Below are positions 46,722-57,110 of a stretch of DNA of 58,766 bases, piece by piece (the stretch's first letter is position 1; every line of letters starts with the position of its first letter). The stretch spans positions 1-58,766 of the forward strand of contig CADDZJ010000016.1 of assembly GCA_902812415.1 (NCBI GenBank), in the 5' to 3' direction. The notes beneath the pieces were generated by a model. The model did not search any database, was not told where the DNA came from, and was given only the letters and a program-made list of their open reading frames with translations. Origin of the DNA: Acidobacteriota bacterium. Its GTDB lineage: Bacteria > Acidobacteriota > Terriglobia > UBA7540. The translations under genes and the position numbers were made by a program.

Positions 46722-48141
46722 AACTCTCGGCGGCCGCCGGCTGGATTTCGACCAGCTTCAAGCGCGCCTCCGTTTCCCTGCTCTCCGGCCAGCGGTCCGC
46801 AAAATAGTTTGCCTCCAGGCGCGCCACCAGGTCATAATCCGACGCTCCAGTAATAACCGCCCAACGGTATTCCCCGGCTTCGGGTTCCGGTCCCTCGAAA
46901 TCATGAATCAGGACCTCGCCATCCACTTCCGGGGCCTGAGATTCAAGCCGGCCACGTAGGAGGAGGTCCGTCTCCCTCGACCGGCCTTCGACCAGAACGG
47001 GCAGCCGCTTGCCGATGAAAGCCTTGAGCTTGCGCCGCGAGATTCTGCGCTGAAGCGCCAGCAGCTTGCGGCGCCTGTTGTAAGCAATCCGCGGCGGAAC
47101 CTGATGAGGCAAGCCAAACGAAGCGCTGGTCTCTTCATTCGAGTAGCGAAATACGCCGAGATGATCGAATTCTGCGGTGGAAACAAAATCCATCAATACT
47201 TTGAAATCTTCCTCGGTCTCACCTGGAAATCCCACGATGACTGAAGTGCGCAGCGTCACGCCGGGAATTGTCAAACGAATCTTTTCGATCAATTTCAAGA
47301 ATTGATCGCCATTCGATCCGCGCCGCATCGCCTTCAGAATCGAACCGCTTGCGTGCTGAAGGGGAATATCAAAGTATTTCACTACTTTGGGCGATTTCGC
47401 CACCGCCTCGATCAGAGCGTCGGTCACGCGATTGGGGTAACAGTAGAGGAAGCGGAGCCAGACGAGATCAGGAATCTTTGCCAATTCGCAGAGCAAAGTG
47501 GCTAGCCCATCGCGCAGCCCAAGGTCTTCGCCATAGCTGGTGTTATCCTGCCCAACCAGAATCAATTCGCGCGCCCCGCCCGCCACAAGATTCTCTGCCT
47601 CGCGGACTACCGATTCAAACCGGCGCGACCGGAACCGGCCTCGCATCTGAGGAATCACGCAAAACGAGCAGGTGTGATCGCAGCCTTCTGAGATCTTGAT
47701 GTAGGCGGAATAAGAGGGCGTGGTAAGGACGCGAGGCGTGAATTCATGATAAAGATAAGGCGCGGCGGAGCTGCCATTCTCACGGCGTGATTCTTCAATC
47801 TGGCAAGCTTCCACAACCCTTTCAATCTCATTCGTTCCCAGCACGGCATCAACCTCAGGCATCTCCGCCAGAATCTGACGTCGATAGCGCTCCACCAGGC
47901 AGCCCGTCACGACTAATCTCTTCGCCGTTCCAGCCTTCTTATGTTCCGCCATTTCGAGAATGGCGTCGATCGATTCCTGCTTGGCAGGTCCGATGAAGCT
48001 GCACGTATTGACCAGGATGATCTCTGCCTCAGAGGCCGCGGGCGTAAGTTCAAAGCCTGCGCGCAACAACATCCCCAGCATGACTTCGCTATCCACCAGG
48101 TTTTTAGGGCAGCCTAAGCTGACCAACCCGACTTTAGGCAT
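46690..48141 (-). CDS. rimO: ribosomal protein S12 methylthiotransferase RimO
   Basis: A radical SAM enzyme that methylthiolates an aspartate of S12, 483 residues. N-terminal cluster Cys in SLGCPKN, VNTCSFIG and VTGCLVERY; radical SAM motif CDHTCSFCVIPQMRG; GQDNTSYGEDL confirms the RimO subgroup. A C-terminal TRAM domain is present (LPVLVEGRSRETDLLLRGRL). Start at MPKVGLVS (48141); the longer frame has a non-homologous 20-residue extension. Confidence 0.95.
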   Translation of the reverse strand: MPKVGLVSLGCPKNLVDSEVMLGMLLRAGFELTPAASEAEIILVNTCSFIGPAKQESIDAILEMAEHKKAGTAKRLVVTGCLVERYRRQILAEMPEVDAVLGTNEIERVVEACQIEESRRENGSSAAPYLYHEFTPRVLTTPSYSAYIKISEGCDHTCSFCVIPQMRGRFRSRRFESVVREAENLVAGGARELILVGQDNTSYGEDLGLRDGLATLLCELAKIPDLVWLRFLYCYPNRVTDALIEAVAKSPKVVKYFDIPLQHASGSILKAMRRGSNGDQFLKLIEKIRLTIPGVTLRTSVIVGFPGETEEDFKVLMDFVSTAEFDHLGVFRYSNEETSASFGLPHQVPPRIAYNRRRKLLALQRRISRRKLKAFIGKRLPVLVEGRSRETDLLLRGRLESQAPEVDGEVLIHDFEGPEPEAGEYRWAVITGASDYDLVARLEANYFADRWPESRETEARLKLVEIQPAAAESYGNTLPHLQA

Positions 48142-48409
48142 AAATTTTGCGGGCCTTTCCGTGATTGGAGCGGAATTGAGCCTAGATAAAAATTCTAACA
48201 TAACTCACCCAGGCTCAATCCCTTCGCCTGTCATTCTGCCCTCAAAAACACTCCGATATTTCGGCACGCGATCCGAATGCCTGCCAGTCTCGGCGTAATT
48301 TTCATCCTTTCGGGATGTCGCAAAACGACATGGCAGACTGAGTGAAGCACTGCGCAGCGAAGAATCTGAAAGGCAGTGACGAGTCAGAAGGTGTGAAACT
48401 ATCGAATCT

Positions 48410-48490
48410 GTCATGCTGAACGCAGTGAAGCATCCCGGTATTGTACGGAAAACAAGATGCGGGAATCCTTCGCTATCGCGCAGGATGACA
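48410..48490. repeat. palindromic intergenic repeat
   Basis: Begins GTCATGCTGAACGCAGTGAAG and ends CCTTCGCTATCGCGCAGGATGACA (shown here in parts: left arm near 48410, right arm near 48466-48490). The arms are imperfect inverted copies. Further partial copies are at about 48330-48360 and 48597-48630. Confidence 0.6.
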
Positions 48491-48700
48491 ACCGCCCCCT
48501 AATTTTTTCACACCTTCTCATGAGTGATGCGCAAAGATCGCTTGCGGCGCTTGGAATGCTTTTTCACTCGTCACTTTTCACTCATCACTATCGTCGAGAT
48601 TCTTCGCTCACTGCGCTCGGCGTCAGAATGGCCGTGAAGGGCGATCTTCTATGTCCCCTTCCGGGCTGCTCAATTTGGCCTGATTCCATGTCACAAAATG

Positions 48701-48824
48701 ACGAACAATTTCCCTATTTTCAAGTTAAGTCTTTTGTTTTCTATATGATTGTGTGCAACGAACAAATTAAATTAATAAGTGGTTTATTTTCTTTAACATA
48801 CAATGAGTTTTAGAAATTGTTCGT
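48701..48824. repeat. 124-bp AT-rich unit with 12-bp perfect inverted repeats
   Basis: ACGAACAATTTC at 48701-48712 is matched by GAAATTGTTCGT at 48813-48824. The 100 bases between are far more AT-rich than their surroundings and include a third related motif (AACGAACAAATT near 48757). It resembles a miniature inverted-repeat element; no target duplication was found. Confidence 0.55.
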
Positions 48825-49036
48825 AAAGGCTGATCGAACAAGAAGCCAATAACATCCCTGCCTTCAATAGGATAGATTATTTTTTGCGCTCATCAACCCT
48901 AAACATTCTTTTTTTTCGGAGCAATCGGTGGATTTTGGCCGCCGCGATGGGCGACCCGCCGCCTGGCGCTGACTCGATGTTTTTCAGGAGATGCCATAGA
49001 ACCGTTCCTTTGGGTTTGAGGCGTTAAGTGGCCCCT

Positions 49037-49110
49037 TGTCATTCTGAGCGCCAGTGAAGAATCCCTGTATTAAACCAATGCCGGGACCCTTCGCTGCGCT
49101 CAGGGTGACA
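49037..49110. repeat. palindromic intergenic repeat
   Basis: Starts TGTCATTCTGAGCG and ends CGCTCAGGGTGACA, with imperfectly complementary arms of about 30 bases. Same family as the unit at 48410. Such repeats are common between genes in acidobacteria and some deltaproteobacteria. Confidence 0.65.
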
Positions 49111-49277
49111 GAGGCTGGCGCGCCTCCCCGGATGCAGCGTAACAGAATGGGATGAGACGAGGGAGACAGATGAGACAAATGAGACGGATTTTTCAGTAGC
49201 GGTCTTCAGGCTGGCATCGATGTGCTACCCTGCGCCTATAGGAGCAAACGGCGTCCGCCCCGGCGTTAGGAATGGCG

Positions 49278-49973
49278 TCACTCTTCAGTGGGCAGATGAA
49301 GATACATCGATTGAAGCCCAACGCGGCCGGGGCCAGTGAACCGGTTCCAAACCATCTGGCCGGCGCTGGCAAAAATGCCGGTTGAGAGCCGTTGGAACAT
49401 GGTCTCCATCCGGACGCTGGGATCCTTGTGAATCCATCCTCCGGGCTCAATATCAATCTGTTCTCCCGCTCCCAGCGTGATCTCAAAAACGTTGCCGTAG
49501 CCGTGCAGCCACAGAATGCCCTCATGCTCGCGGCAGGTGAAACTGTCAATGAAAAATCCCGTGCCGCCGAAGAGGATGTTGCTCACCCCCTTGAGACGCG
49601 AAAAGCCGTACTCCAGGCTCTCGGTGGCCGCCAGGAACTGATGCTCGCGCACATCAATCGATTGTCCCTGCGTCAGATGGATGGCGAACACGTGCCCAGC
49701 CCCATCACGGCTGAAGGCGATGCGGCCCGGCCCGCGCGCTTCGGTCAGAAACACCGGCATCCCGGCCACCATGCGCTTGAACGCGCCTCGGATGGCTTTA
49801 ATGCCAATCTGCACTTGAGGGTCTTTCCAGAGCAGCACATGATGCTCGAAGTAAATCGGCATGGCGGCAAGCTCGATGCTCAAGGCCGGCACAAGCTCGC
49901 CCTGAATGTGATAAGTAACGCCCGCAAAAGCTTCATCGCGAGCGGTGGTCGGCAACAAAACAGGGACAGCCAT
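49278..49973 (-). CDS. AIM24-family protein
   Basis: A soluble beta-helix-like protein of 231 residues. Blocks FEHHVLLWKDPQVQIG, MPVFLTEARGPGRIAFSRDG and GTGFFIDSFTCREHEGILWL match the AIM24/TIGR00266 family, whose bacterial role is unknown. Flanked by repeats on both sides; appears to be a single-gene unit. Confidence 0.82.
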   Translation of the reverse strand: MAVPVLLPTTARDEAFAGVTYHIQGELVPALSIELAAMPIYFEHHVLLWKDPQVQIGIKAIRGAFKRMVAGMPVFLTEARGPGRIAFSRDGAGHVFAIHLTQGQSIDVREHQFLAATESLEYGFSRLKGVSNILFGGTGFFIDSFTCREHEGILWLHGYGNVFEITLGAGEQIDIEPGGWIHKDPSVRMETMFQRLSTGIFASAGQMVWNRFTGPGRVGLQSMYLHLPTEE

Positions 49974-50090
49974 GGCGCTAATTTCTCCAGGTTAAGGTCG
50001 GGTGAGTACAACAAAGGCGTGGAAGATCATGATTTATCTTCTGTTTTCCAAAGATATTCCTGTTTAGCTTATCACAGGAAAGCGCCAAGC

Positions 50091-50163
50091 GCGGTAGCAC
50101 AGAATTTCGCATCCCAGAAACTCTGCGGTCTTCCTATTTGGAACAATTAAAAACCGCAGGGTT
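50091..50163. repeat. two-stem repeat, copy upstream of hicA
   Basis: Begins GCGGTAGCACAGAATTTCGC and contains a stem CTGCGGT / ACCGCAG with a 22-base loop. It is a diverged direct copy of 50651-50724. Confidence 0.6.
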
Positions 50164-50249
50164 AAGAAAACAACTCTGCGCTATCCCATTCAGAATGACA
50201 TCTTCGGCCGGGTTGACGACGGAGAGCATTATGCCTACTATTTCTACGA

Positions 50250-50438
50250 GTGAAGGTTCGCGATGCGGTTCGGATGCTTGAAAGGGATGGTTGGTATCTG
50301 GTGACGACGCGTGGAAGCCATCACCAGTACAAGCATCCAGTTAAAAAGGGCCTGGTCACGGTGCCGGGAAAAGGCAACGATGAACTCGCTCCCGGTACGT
50401 TGAACAGCATCCTCAAGCAGGCTGGGTTAAAGAAATGA
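50250..50438 (+). CDS. hicA: HicA-family toxin (mRNA interferase)
   Basis: A 62-residue double-stranded RNA-binding-fold toxin. MLERDGWYLVTTRGSHHQYK contains the catalytic His, and the C-terminus has ELAPGTLNSILKQAG. The start is a GTG at 50250. It cleaves mRNA when free of HicB. Its stop overlaps the hicB start (ATGA). Confidence 0.9.
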   Translation: MKVRDAVRMLERDGWYLVTTRGSHHQYKHPVKKGLVTVPGKGNDELAPGTLNSILKQAGLKK

Positions 50439-50650
50439 GAAAATATTTGATCGTTGTTGAGAAAACCTCTACTGGCTTTTCAGCGTATTCACCGGACCTG
50501 GAGGGATGCGTGTCGACCGGCCGCACGCTCGAAGAGACCGAACAGAACATGCGCGAAGCTATCGAGCTTCACCTGGAAGGCATGCGTCTCGAAGGGCTGC
50601 CTGTGCCCGAGCCCCATACTTACTCGTCCTACGTGGAAGTGTCGGCGTAG
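50435..50650 (+). CDS. hicB: HicB-family antitoxin
   Basis: A 71-residue partner with the partial RNase H fold of HicB: IVVEKTSTGFSAYSPDLEGC, TGRTLEETEQNMREAIELHL. It lacks a separate C-terminal ribbon-helix-helix or HTH DNA-binding domain, so DNA binding may be weak or by another part. It neutralises HicA by direct binding. Confidence 0.9.
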   Translation: MRKYLIVVEKTSTGFSAYSPDLEGCVSTGRTLEETEQNMREAIELHLEGMRLEGLPVPEPHTYSSYVEVSA

Positions 50651-50724
50651 GCGGTAGTGCAGACTTTGCGCTTTTCAAAGTCTGCGGCTCTTCGATCGGG
50701 AAAATTGCGAAAGGCCGCAGAGTT
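50651..50724. repeat. two-stem repeat, copy downstream of hicB
   Basis: Begins GCGGTAGTGCAGACTTTGCG immediately after the hicB stop. First stem GCAGACTTTG / CAAAGTCTGC (10 bp), second stem TCTGCGG / CCGCAGA. It is a diverged direct copy of 50091-50163, so the hicAB pair is bracketed by the same repeat. Confidence 0.65.
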
Positions 50725-50756
50725 TATCAGATGTGAAACGCTGCGCCCGCTTCTAT

Positions 50757-52172
50757 CTACTTCAGCCGCGTTGAGCCCATGAGGTAGAGATCAATTGCGC
50801 GGGCGGCTTTGCGGCCTTCGCTGATAGCCCAGACCACCAGCGACTGGCCACGGCGCGTATCGCCGGCCGCGAAAACGCCGGGGAGGGAACTCATATAATT
50901 TGGGTCGGTGGCGACGTTGCCACGGGCGTCAAGCTTCAAGCCCAGTTGCTCGATGCAGCCGCTTCGCACCGGGCCCAGGAAACCCATCGCCAGTAGAACG
51001 AGTTCGGCATCCATCGTGAACTCCGTGCCGGGTAGAGGTTCAAATTTGGGCGGGGGACCCACGCGGATTCCGTGCAGTTGCCTGACGTTGCCGCTTTCAT
51101 CGCCTGTAAACTTCGTGGTCGCCATCGACCAGTGGCGATCGCCGCCCTCTTCATGCGAGCTTTCCGTGCGCAATTGCAGCGGCCAAAGGGGCCAGGGGGT
51201 GCTCGGATGGCGCTCAACGGGCGGCTGCGGCATCAATTCAAACTGGCGGATGGATTTGGCTTTCTGCCGATGGCAGGTGCCGAGGCAGTCCGCGCCAGTA
51301 TCGCCGCCGCCGATAATGATTACGTTTTTTCCGGTGGCGCGAATCTGGTTCTCCACCTTGTCCCCGGCGTTCACTTTGTTCTGCTGTGGCAGAAACTCCA
51401 TGGCGAAGTGAACGCCCTTCAGCTCGCGGCCAGGCACTTTCAGGTCGCGCGGCTGTTCAGCGCCGCCGGCAAGCAGCAGCGCGTCATAATCCTTCCGCAA
51501 CTCATCCACCGGCACGTTCTGGCCCACGTGAGCGCGCGTCTCAAAGCGCACCCCTTCGGCGATCATCTGCTCCAGCCGCCGGTCCACAATCTGCTTTTCC
51601 AGCTTGAAATCGGGAATGCCGTAACGCAACAATCCGCCGATGCGGTCTGCCTTCTCAAACACCGTCACCCAATGCCCAACGCGGTTCAATTGCTGCGCCG
51701 CTGCAAGCCCAGCCGGTCCTGAGCCGACAATCGCCACGCGCTTACTCGTACGCGCGGCGGGCGGCTCCGGCGCGATCCAGCCTTCGCCGAAGGCCCGTTC
51801 TGCGATGGTTTTTTCAATGAGTTTGATTGCGACGGGCGGCTCATTGATGCCCAACACGCATGCCGCCTCGCACGGAGCGGGGCAGATGCGTCCTGTAATT
51901 TCCGGAAAGTTGTTGGTGGAATGCAGAACGCGGATGGCTTCTTTCCAGCGGTCCTTGTAAACCAGGTCATTCCAGTCTGGAATGATGTTATTCACCGGGC
52001 AGCCGGTGTGACAGAAAGGAATGCCGCAGTCCATGCAACGCGCAGCCTGCGTGCGCACCTTCTCCTGCGGGAACGGCTGATAGACTTCAAAGAAGTCGTT
52101 CACCCGCTCGGCTACGGAGCGGCGCTCCGGCGTCTCGCGCGTAAATTCTTTGAATCCGGTAACCTTGCCCAT
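50757..52172 (-). CDS. gltD: glutamate synthase small subunit
   Basis: This is the NADPH-oxidising beta subunit of glutamate synthase, 471 residues. N-terminal Fe-S region with [17 protein letters not shown] and [15 protein letters not shown] motif [21 protein letters not shown] motif [16 protein letters not shown]-terminal [19 protein letters not shown]. Follows gltB in transcription (84-base gap). Complete and of normal length. Confidence 0.95.
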   Translation of the reverse strand: MGKVTGFKEFTRETPERRSVAERVNDFFEVYQPFPQEKVRTQAARCMDCGIPFCHTGCPVNNIIPDWNDLVYKDRWKEAIRVLHSTNNFPEITGRICPAPCEAACVLGINEPPVAIKLIEKTIAERAFGEGWIAPEPPAARTSKRVAIVGSGPAGLAAAQQLNRVGHWVTVFEKADRIGGLLRYGIPDFKLEKQIVDRRLEQMIAEGVRFETRAHVGQNVPVDELRKDYDALLLAGGAEQPRDLKVPGRELKGVHFAMEFLPQQNKVNAGDKVENQIRATGKNVIIIGGGDTGADCLGTCHRQKAKSIRQFELMPQPPVERHPSTPWPLWPLQLRTESSHEEGGDRHWSMATTKFTGDESGNVRQLHGIRVGPPPKFEPLPGTEFTMDAELVLLAMGFLGPVRSGCIEQLGLKLDARGNVATDPNYMSSLPGVFAAGDTRRGQSLVVWAISEGRKAARAIDLYLMGSTRLK

Positions 52173-52255
52173 AAGAAAGTTATAAGTGCTGAATTACGAG
52201 TTCTGAGTGTGTATATACGCGTTTAGCCCATGACTCATAACTTAGACCTCTGAAC

Positions 52256-55200
52256 TTAAACTCTCGCTTCGCTTAGAGTTGCGGGGGAGCGCGGAACACC
52301 GAGCACGCGTTTGAATTCGTGGGGGAACACTTTGATGAATTTCGGCAACATTCTTTCCCAGTTCTCAAGAATCCATTGCGCCTGCGGGCTGCCGGTGAAT
52401 TCGCTGTGCCGCGTGATGAGATCGAGCAGCATTTCGATATCTTTCGGGTCTTCCACTGGATCGAGATCGACTTCGCGGCGGTTGCACTTCACCCGCGCGA
52501 ATTCGCCCGTCTCGTCCATGACAAAGGCAATGCCGCCCGTCATGCCGGCAGCGAAGTTGCGGCCTGTCTTGCCGAGCACCACGACCACGCCTTTCGTCAT
52601 ATATTCGCAGCCATGGTCACCCACGCCTTCCACCACCGCCGTCGCGCCCGAATTGCGCACGGCAAAGCGCTCACCCGCCATGCCGTTGAAGAACACTTCG
52701 CCGCTCGTTGCCCCATAGAGGCAAACATTTCCGACCAGAATGTTCTCTTCCGCCACAAATTCCGACTCGCGCGGCGGATAGATGATGAGCCGTCCTCCGG
52801 AAAGCCCCTTGCCTACGTAATCGTTGGCCTCGCCTTCGAGTTCCAGCGTAATGCCTTTGGTCAGGAACGCGCCAAAGCTCTGACCGGCCGAGCCGTGAAA
52901 GCGAATATGAATGGCGTCGTCAGGCAGGCCCTCGGAACCGTAACGACGGGCAATTTCCCCGCTCAGCATGGCGCCCACCGAGCGATGCACGTTGCGAATC
53001 GGAAGGTTCAGCGAAACCGGCGCCCGATTCTCGATAGCGTCATGCGCATGCTCGATCAGGCTCACATCCAGCGACCGCTCGATGCCGTGATCCTGTCGGG
53101 TGATGCAGCGTCGCCCGATATGCGCCGGCATGGGCGGATTATAGAGAACGGATGAAAGATCAATGCCTTGGGCCTTCCAGTGATCCACGTCCTTGCGCTG
53201 AACAAGGCAATCCACGCGACCCACCATCTCATCCACTTTTCGGAAGCCCAGTTCGGCCATGATGCGGCGCAAGTCCTCAGCCACAAAGAAGAAATAGTTC
53301 ACCACGTACTCGGGCTGCCCCTGAAACTTTTTGCGCAATTCCGGGTCCTGCGTGGCCACACCGACCGGGCAGGTGTTCAGATGGCATTTGCGCATCATGA
53401 TGCAGCCCATGGCGATGAGCGGCGCGGTGGAAAAGCCGAATTCCTCCGCCCCAAGCAGCGCGGCAATCGCGACATCGCGCCCGGTCTGGAGCTTGCCGTC
53501 CACCTGCAAGCGCACGCGGCTGCGCAGATCGTTCATCACCAGAATCTGCTGCGTCTCTGCAAGGCCCAGTTCCCAGGGAATGCCCGCATGGCGAATCGAA
53601 CTGATGGGCGAAGCGCCGGTGCCGCCATCGTAGCCGCTGATCAAAATCACGTCCGAATGCGCCTTGGCCACGCCGGCCGCAACCGTGCCCACGCCGGCTT
53701 CGGCCACCAGCTTCACCGAAACGCGCCCCTGCGGATTCACCATCTTGAGGTCATAGATCAACTGCGCCAGGTCCTCGATGGAATAGATGTCGTGGTGCGG
53801 CGGCGGCGAAACCAGCGTGACGCCGGGAATCGAATGGCGGACGCGCGCGATGACTTCATCCACTTTATGGCCAGGCAACTGCCCGCCCTCGCCTGGTTTT
53901 GCGCCTTGGGCGATTTTGATTTGCAGATCGTCGGCGTTCACCAGGTAATTGGTCGTCACGCCGAAGCGGGCCGAGGCCACCTGCTTGATCCGGCTGCGGC
54001 GCAAGTCGCCGTTTGCGTCAGGCTTGTAGCGGGCTTCGTCTTCGCCCCCTTCGCCGGTGTTCGATCTTCCGCCGATCCGGTTCATGGCGATTGCCAGCGT
54101 CTCATGCGCCTCTTTGCTGATGGAGCCGAAAGACATGGCGCCTGTGGCGAACCGCTTCACAATCTCCGAAGCGGGTTCCACGTCATCGAGCGGGATCGGC
54201 GGTCCGGCAGGTTTCAGATCCAGCATGCCGCGCAGCATCATCAACTCGCGATTCTGCTGATCGATGGTATCCGCAAATTCCCGAAAGGTTTCAAACCGGT
54301 TCTGCCGCACCGCATGTTGCAGCTTGCTGACGGTGGTTGGATTCAGCAGATGGCGCTCGCCGCGGACGCGGAACTGATATTCGCCGCCCACCCGCAATTC
54401 TGTGTCAGACTCGCTGGGCGGATGCAGGGCAAACTCGTGCTTCATCAGCGCCTCTCGGGCGAGCACCTCCATGCCAACGCCTTCAATGCGCGAAGCTGTC
54501 CCGGTGAAATAGCGTTCCACGAGCGAACGGTTCAGGCCGATGGCCTCAAAAATCTGCGCGCCCTGGTAGCTCTGAAGCGTCGAAATCCCCATCTTGGAAA
54601 AGACCTTCAGCAGACCCTTGTCCACCGCCTTCATGTAGTTCTTCAGGACTTTGTCAAAATTGTATTCCGGCGGGAAATAGCCCTCCTGATAGAGATCCTC
54701 CAGCGTCTCGATGGCAAGATAGGGGTTCACCGCGCTGGCGCCGTAACCGAGCAGCAAGGCGAAGTGCATCACCTCGCGCGGCTCGCCGGATTCAACAATC
54801 AGCGCCACCTGGTTGCGTGTCTCTTCGCGCACCAAGTGATTGTGAACGGCAGAAAGCGCCAGCAGGCTCGGGATGGGTGCGTATTTCTCATCCACGCCGC
54901 GATCGGAGAGGATGAGCAGCGTATAACCGGATTTGATCGCGAGCGACGCCCGCTGGCAAAGCCGATCCACGGCTTTTTCCAGTTCTTCAACTCCGCCTTC
55001 CACCGGAAAGAGCATGGGAAGCGTCGTCGCCAGGAAATCGCCCCAACTGACGCGGCGCAGCTTCTCCAGTCGCCAGTTGGTGATGATGGGGTGGCGGAGC
55101 TTGAGCGTGTGGCAGTTGCGCGGAGCTTCTTCCAGGATGTTGCCTTCGCAGCCGATGTAGCTGTTGAGCGACATCACCAGGTCCTCGCGGATCGGATCAA

Positions 55201-56848
55201 TGGCAGGATTCGTGACCTGCGCGAACATCTGCTTGAAGTAGTTGAAGAGCAGTTGCGGCTTGTCTGAAAGGCAGGCGAGCGGTGTATCAATGCCCATCGA
55301 GCCGACCGGCTCTTCGCCCTTCTCGCCCATGGGGCCGAGAATGAACTTCAAGTCTTCATCCGTGTAGCCAAAGGCGCGCTGTCGCATCAGAATGGTTTCA
55401 TGATCCGTCGCCTTCACATTGGTGGGCGCCGGAAGGTGGTCCAGCGTGATGCGATTTTCCTTGAGCCATTGGGCGTAAGGTTGCCGCGCCGCCAGTTGTT
55501 TCTTGATTTCTTCATCAGAAATCAGGCGCTTCTGTTCCGTATCCACCAGCAGCATCCGCCCGGGCTCCAGACGCCCCTTCATGCGCACCGTTTCAGGCTT
55601 CACCGGCAATACGCCAGCCTCTGAAGCCATGATCACGAGTCCATCGCTCGTTACCAGATAACGTCCAGGCCGCAAGCCGTTACGATCAAGCTTGGCGCCA
55701 ATCACACGGCCATCGGTAAAGGCTACTGCTGCCGGTCCATCCCATGGCTCCATGAGCGAGGCGTGGAATTCGTAGAATGCCCGCACATCTTCCGGCATGG
55801 TGGGATCGTTATCCCACGCTTCGGGAATCAGCATGGAAAGCACGTGCGGCAGGCTGCGGCCGGCAAGCGCCAGGAGCTCCACGGCATTATCCAACATGGC
55901 TGAGTCGCTGCCCCCCGGCGTGATAATGGGCATCAGCTTCTTGATGTCCTCGCCAAAGAGCGGCGAAGCCAGCACCGATTGCCGGGCGTGCATCCAGTTG
56001 ATGTTGCCGCGCAGCGTATTGATTTCGCCATTGTGGCAAATGTAGCGGTAAGGGTGCGCCAGGTGCCACGTGGGGAACGTGTTGGTAGAAAAGCGCTGGT
56101 GGACAAGGCAAAGTGCGCTCATCACTTCCGGGTCAGACAACTCCTTGTAAAAATGAGCGATCTGCGGAGCTAATAACAGGCCCTTGTAAACGATGGTGCG
56201 CCCGGAAAGCGACGGGATATAGAAGAAACCCTTCTCCTTGAAATCACTCCTTGCAATTTCATTTTCCGCGCGCTTGCGGATGACGTAGAGCTTGCGCTCG
56301 AGTGCGTCCACGTCCATGCCGGGGGCGCACCGGATAAAAATCTGTTCAATATAGGGTTGGGTGCTGCGTGCCAGGCGACCGATCGAGCGAGCGTCAATGG
56401 GTGTATCTCGCCAGCCCAGGACGGAAAGCCCTTCCTCGCGCACGATCTTTTCAAGAATGCCTTCGCACAACGCTCGTTCTTGCGGAGCGACGGGTAGGAA
56501 TACCATCCCGACGCCGTATTCCCCCGGCGCGGGGAGCGTAAAGCCCAGGCGCAAGCATTCGCGCTCAAAGAAGACGTGAGGAATCTGAATCAGAATGCCG
56601 GCGCCATCGCCGGTTTCCGGGTCGCAACCGCAGGCTCCGCGATGGGTCAGATTAATGAGAATCTGGATGCCCTTGGTAATAATCTCGTGAGACTTCCGCC
56701 CCTCGATATTGGCTACAAACCCGATGCCGCAGGCATCGCGCTCATTTTGAGGGTCGTAAAGCCCTTGGGCTGGGGGTAAACCGTAAGTGAGGGTTCGAGG
56801 GTAGTGAGCCTCCGCAGTGCTACAGTTTGCGTCTGATACCTTAGCCAT
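52256..56848 (-). CDS. gltB: glutamate synthase large subunit
   Basis: The alpha subunit makes glutamate from glutamine and 2-oxoglutarate. 1530 residues. The mature N-terminal Cys of the class-II glutaminase lies in [15 protein letters not shown], after a propeptide of about 40 residues. The central FMN domain has [19 protein letters not shown], and the 3Fe-4S Cys are in [15 protein letters not shown]. The C-terminal beta-helix (GXGXG) domain follows. A long frame on the opposite strand (53168-55267) is a shadow. Expressed from the promoter at 56881-56909. Confidence 0.96.
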   Translation of the reverse strand: MAKVSDANCSTAEAHYPRTLTYGLPPAQGLYDPQNERDACGIGFVANIEGRKSHEIITKGIQILINLTHRGACGCDPETGDGAGILIQIPHVFFERECLRLGFTLPAPGEYGVGMVFLPVAPQERALCEGILEKIVREEGLSVLGWRDTPIDARSIGRLARSTQPYIEQIFIRCAPGMDVDALERKLYVIRKRAENEIARSDFKEKGFFYIPSLSGRTIVYKGLLLAPQIAHFYKELSDPEVMSALCLVHQRFSTNTFPTWHLAHPYRYICHNGEINTLRGNINWMHARQSVLASPLFGEDIKKLMPIITPGGSDSAMLDNAVELLALAGRSLPHVLSMLIPEAWDNDPTMPEDVRAFYEFHASLMEPWDGPAAVAFTDGRVIGAKLDRNGLRPGRYLVTSDGLVIMASEAGVLPVKPETVRMKGRLEPGRMLLVDTEQKRLISDEEIKKQLAARQPYAQWLKENRITLDHLPAPTNVKATDHETILMRQRAFGYTDEDLKFILGPMGEKGEEPVGSMGIDTPLACLSDKPQLLFNYFKQMFAQVTNPAIDPIREDLVMSLNSYIGCEGNILEEAPRNCHTLKLRHPIITNWRLEKLRRVSWGDFLATTLPMLFPVEGGVEELEKAVDRLCQRASLAIKSGYTLLILSDRGVDEKYAPIPSLLALSAVHNHLVREETRNQVALIVESGEPREVMHFALLLGYGASAVNPYLAIETLEDLYQEGYFPPEYNFDKVLKNYMKAVDKGLLKVFSKMGISTLQSYQGAQIFEAIGLNRSLVERYFTGTASRIEGVGMEVLAREALMKHEFALHPPSESDTELRVGGEYQFRVRGERHLLNPTTVSKLQHAVRQNRFETFREFADTIDQQNRELMMLRGMLDLKPAGPPIPLDDVEPASEIVKRFATGAMSFGSISKEAHETLAIAMNRIGGRSNTGEGGEDEARYKPDANGDLRRSRIKQVASARFGVTTNYLVNADDLQIKIAQGAKPGEGGQLPGHKVDEVIARVRHSIPGVTLVSPPPHHDIYSIEDLAQLIYDLKMVNPQGRVSVKLVAEAGVGTVAAGVAKAHSDVILISGYDGGTGASPISSIRHAGIPWELGLAETQQILVMNDLRSRVRLQVDGKLQTGRDVAIAALLGAEEFGFSTAPLIAMGCIMMRKCHLNTCPVGVATQDPELRKKFQGQPEYVVNYFFFVAEDLRRIMAELGFRKVDEMVGRVDCLVQRKDVDHWKAQGIDLSSVLYNPPMPAHIGRRCITRQDHGIERSLDVSLIEHAHDAIENRAPVSLNLPIRNVHRSVGAMLSGEIARRYGSEGLPDDAIHIRFHGSAGQSFGAFLTKGITLELEGEANDYVGKGLSGGRLIIYPPRESEFVAEENILVGNVCLYGATSGEVFFNGMAGERFAVRNSGATAVVEGVGDHGCEYMTKGVVVVLGKTGRNFAAGMTGGIAFVMDETGEFARVKCNRREVDLDPVEDPKDIEMLLDLITRHSEFTGSPQAQWILENWERMLPKFIKVFPHEFKRVLGVPRSPATLSEARV

Positions 56849-56880
56849 AGAAATGCACCTATCCCCTCGCTATCTTGATC

Positions 56881-56909
56881 ATTATGCAGGCTTTTGGCAG
56901 CATTTTCAA
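56881..56909 (-). promoter_or_regulatory. sigma70-type promoter of gltBD
   Basis: On the minus strand TTGAAA (56909-56904), 17-base spacer, CATAAT (56886-56881). Both boxes differ from consensus by one base. Transcription would start about 26 bases before the gltB ATG. Confidence 0.65.
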
Positions 56910-57110
56910 AATCAATGTTTTTTATTCCTGCTATAAATTCGAATAGGGGAATATAACCCTAGCCCAAGTTCGTCACAGGGCCTGGTAGAAAAGCGCCAAG
57001 TCCTTTGGAATCAATTTAGGCAGTTGCCGAGTCTACACCACATTCCCGATCAGAACTGAGGCGCTGGGGTACGGCCATGCCCAGCAGGTATTGCTGAAGG
57101 GCGCAAGACC

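Larger units (their letters stand above)
48142..49277. other. 1.1-kb repeat-rich intergenic region
   Basis: No gene recognised. The stretch contains several copies of short palindromic repeats related to TGTCATTCTGAGCG (see separate entries) and an AT-rich island bounded by an inverted repeat (48701-48824). Open frames here have repeat-like translations and no domains. Confidence 0.7.

Noticed and set aside
48984-49178. A 64-residue frame between rimO and the AIM24 gene
   Set aside because: Its translation runs through the palindromic repeat family, a common source of false genes.
53168-55267. A 699-residue open frame on the plus strand
   Set aside because: It lies wholly antisense to gltB, whose protein is full length and strongly conserved. 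Its translation is rich in His, Arg and Gln with no domain, typical of a GC-rich shadow frame.
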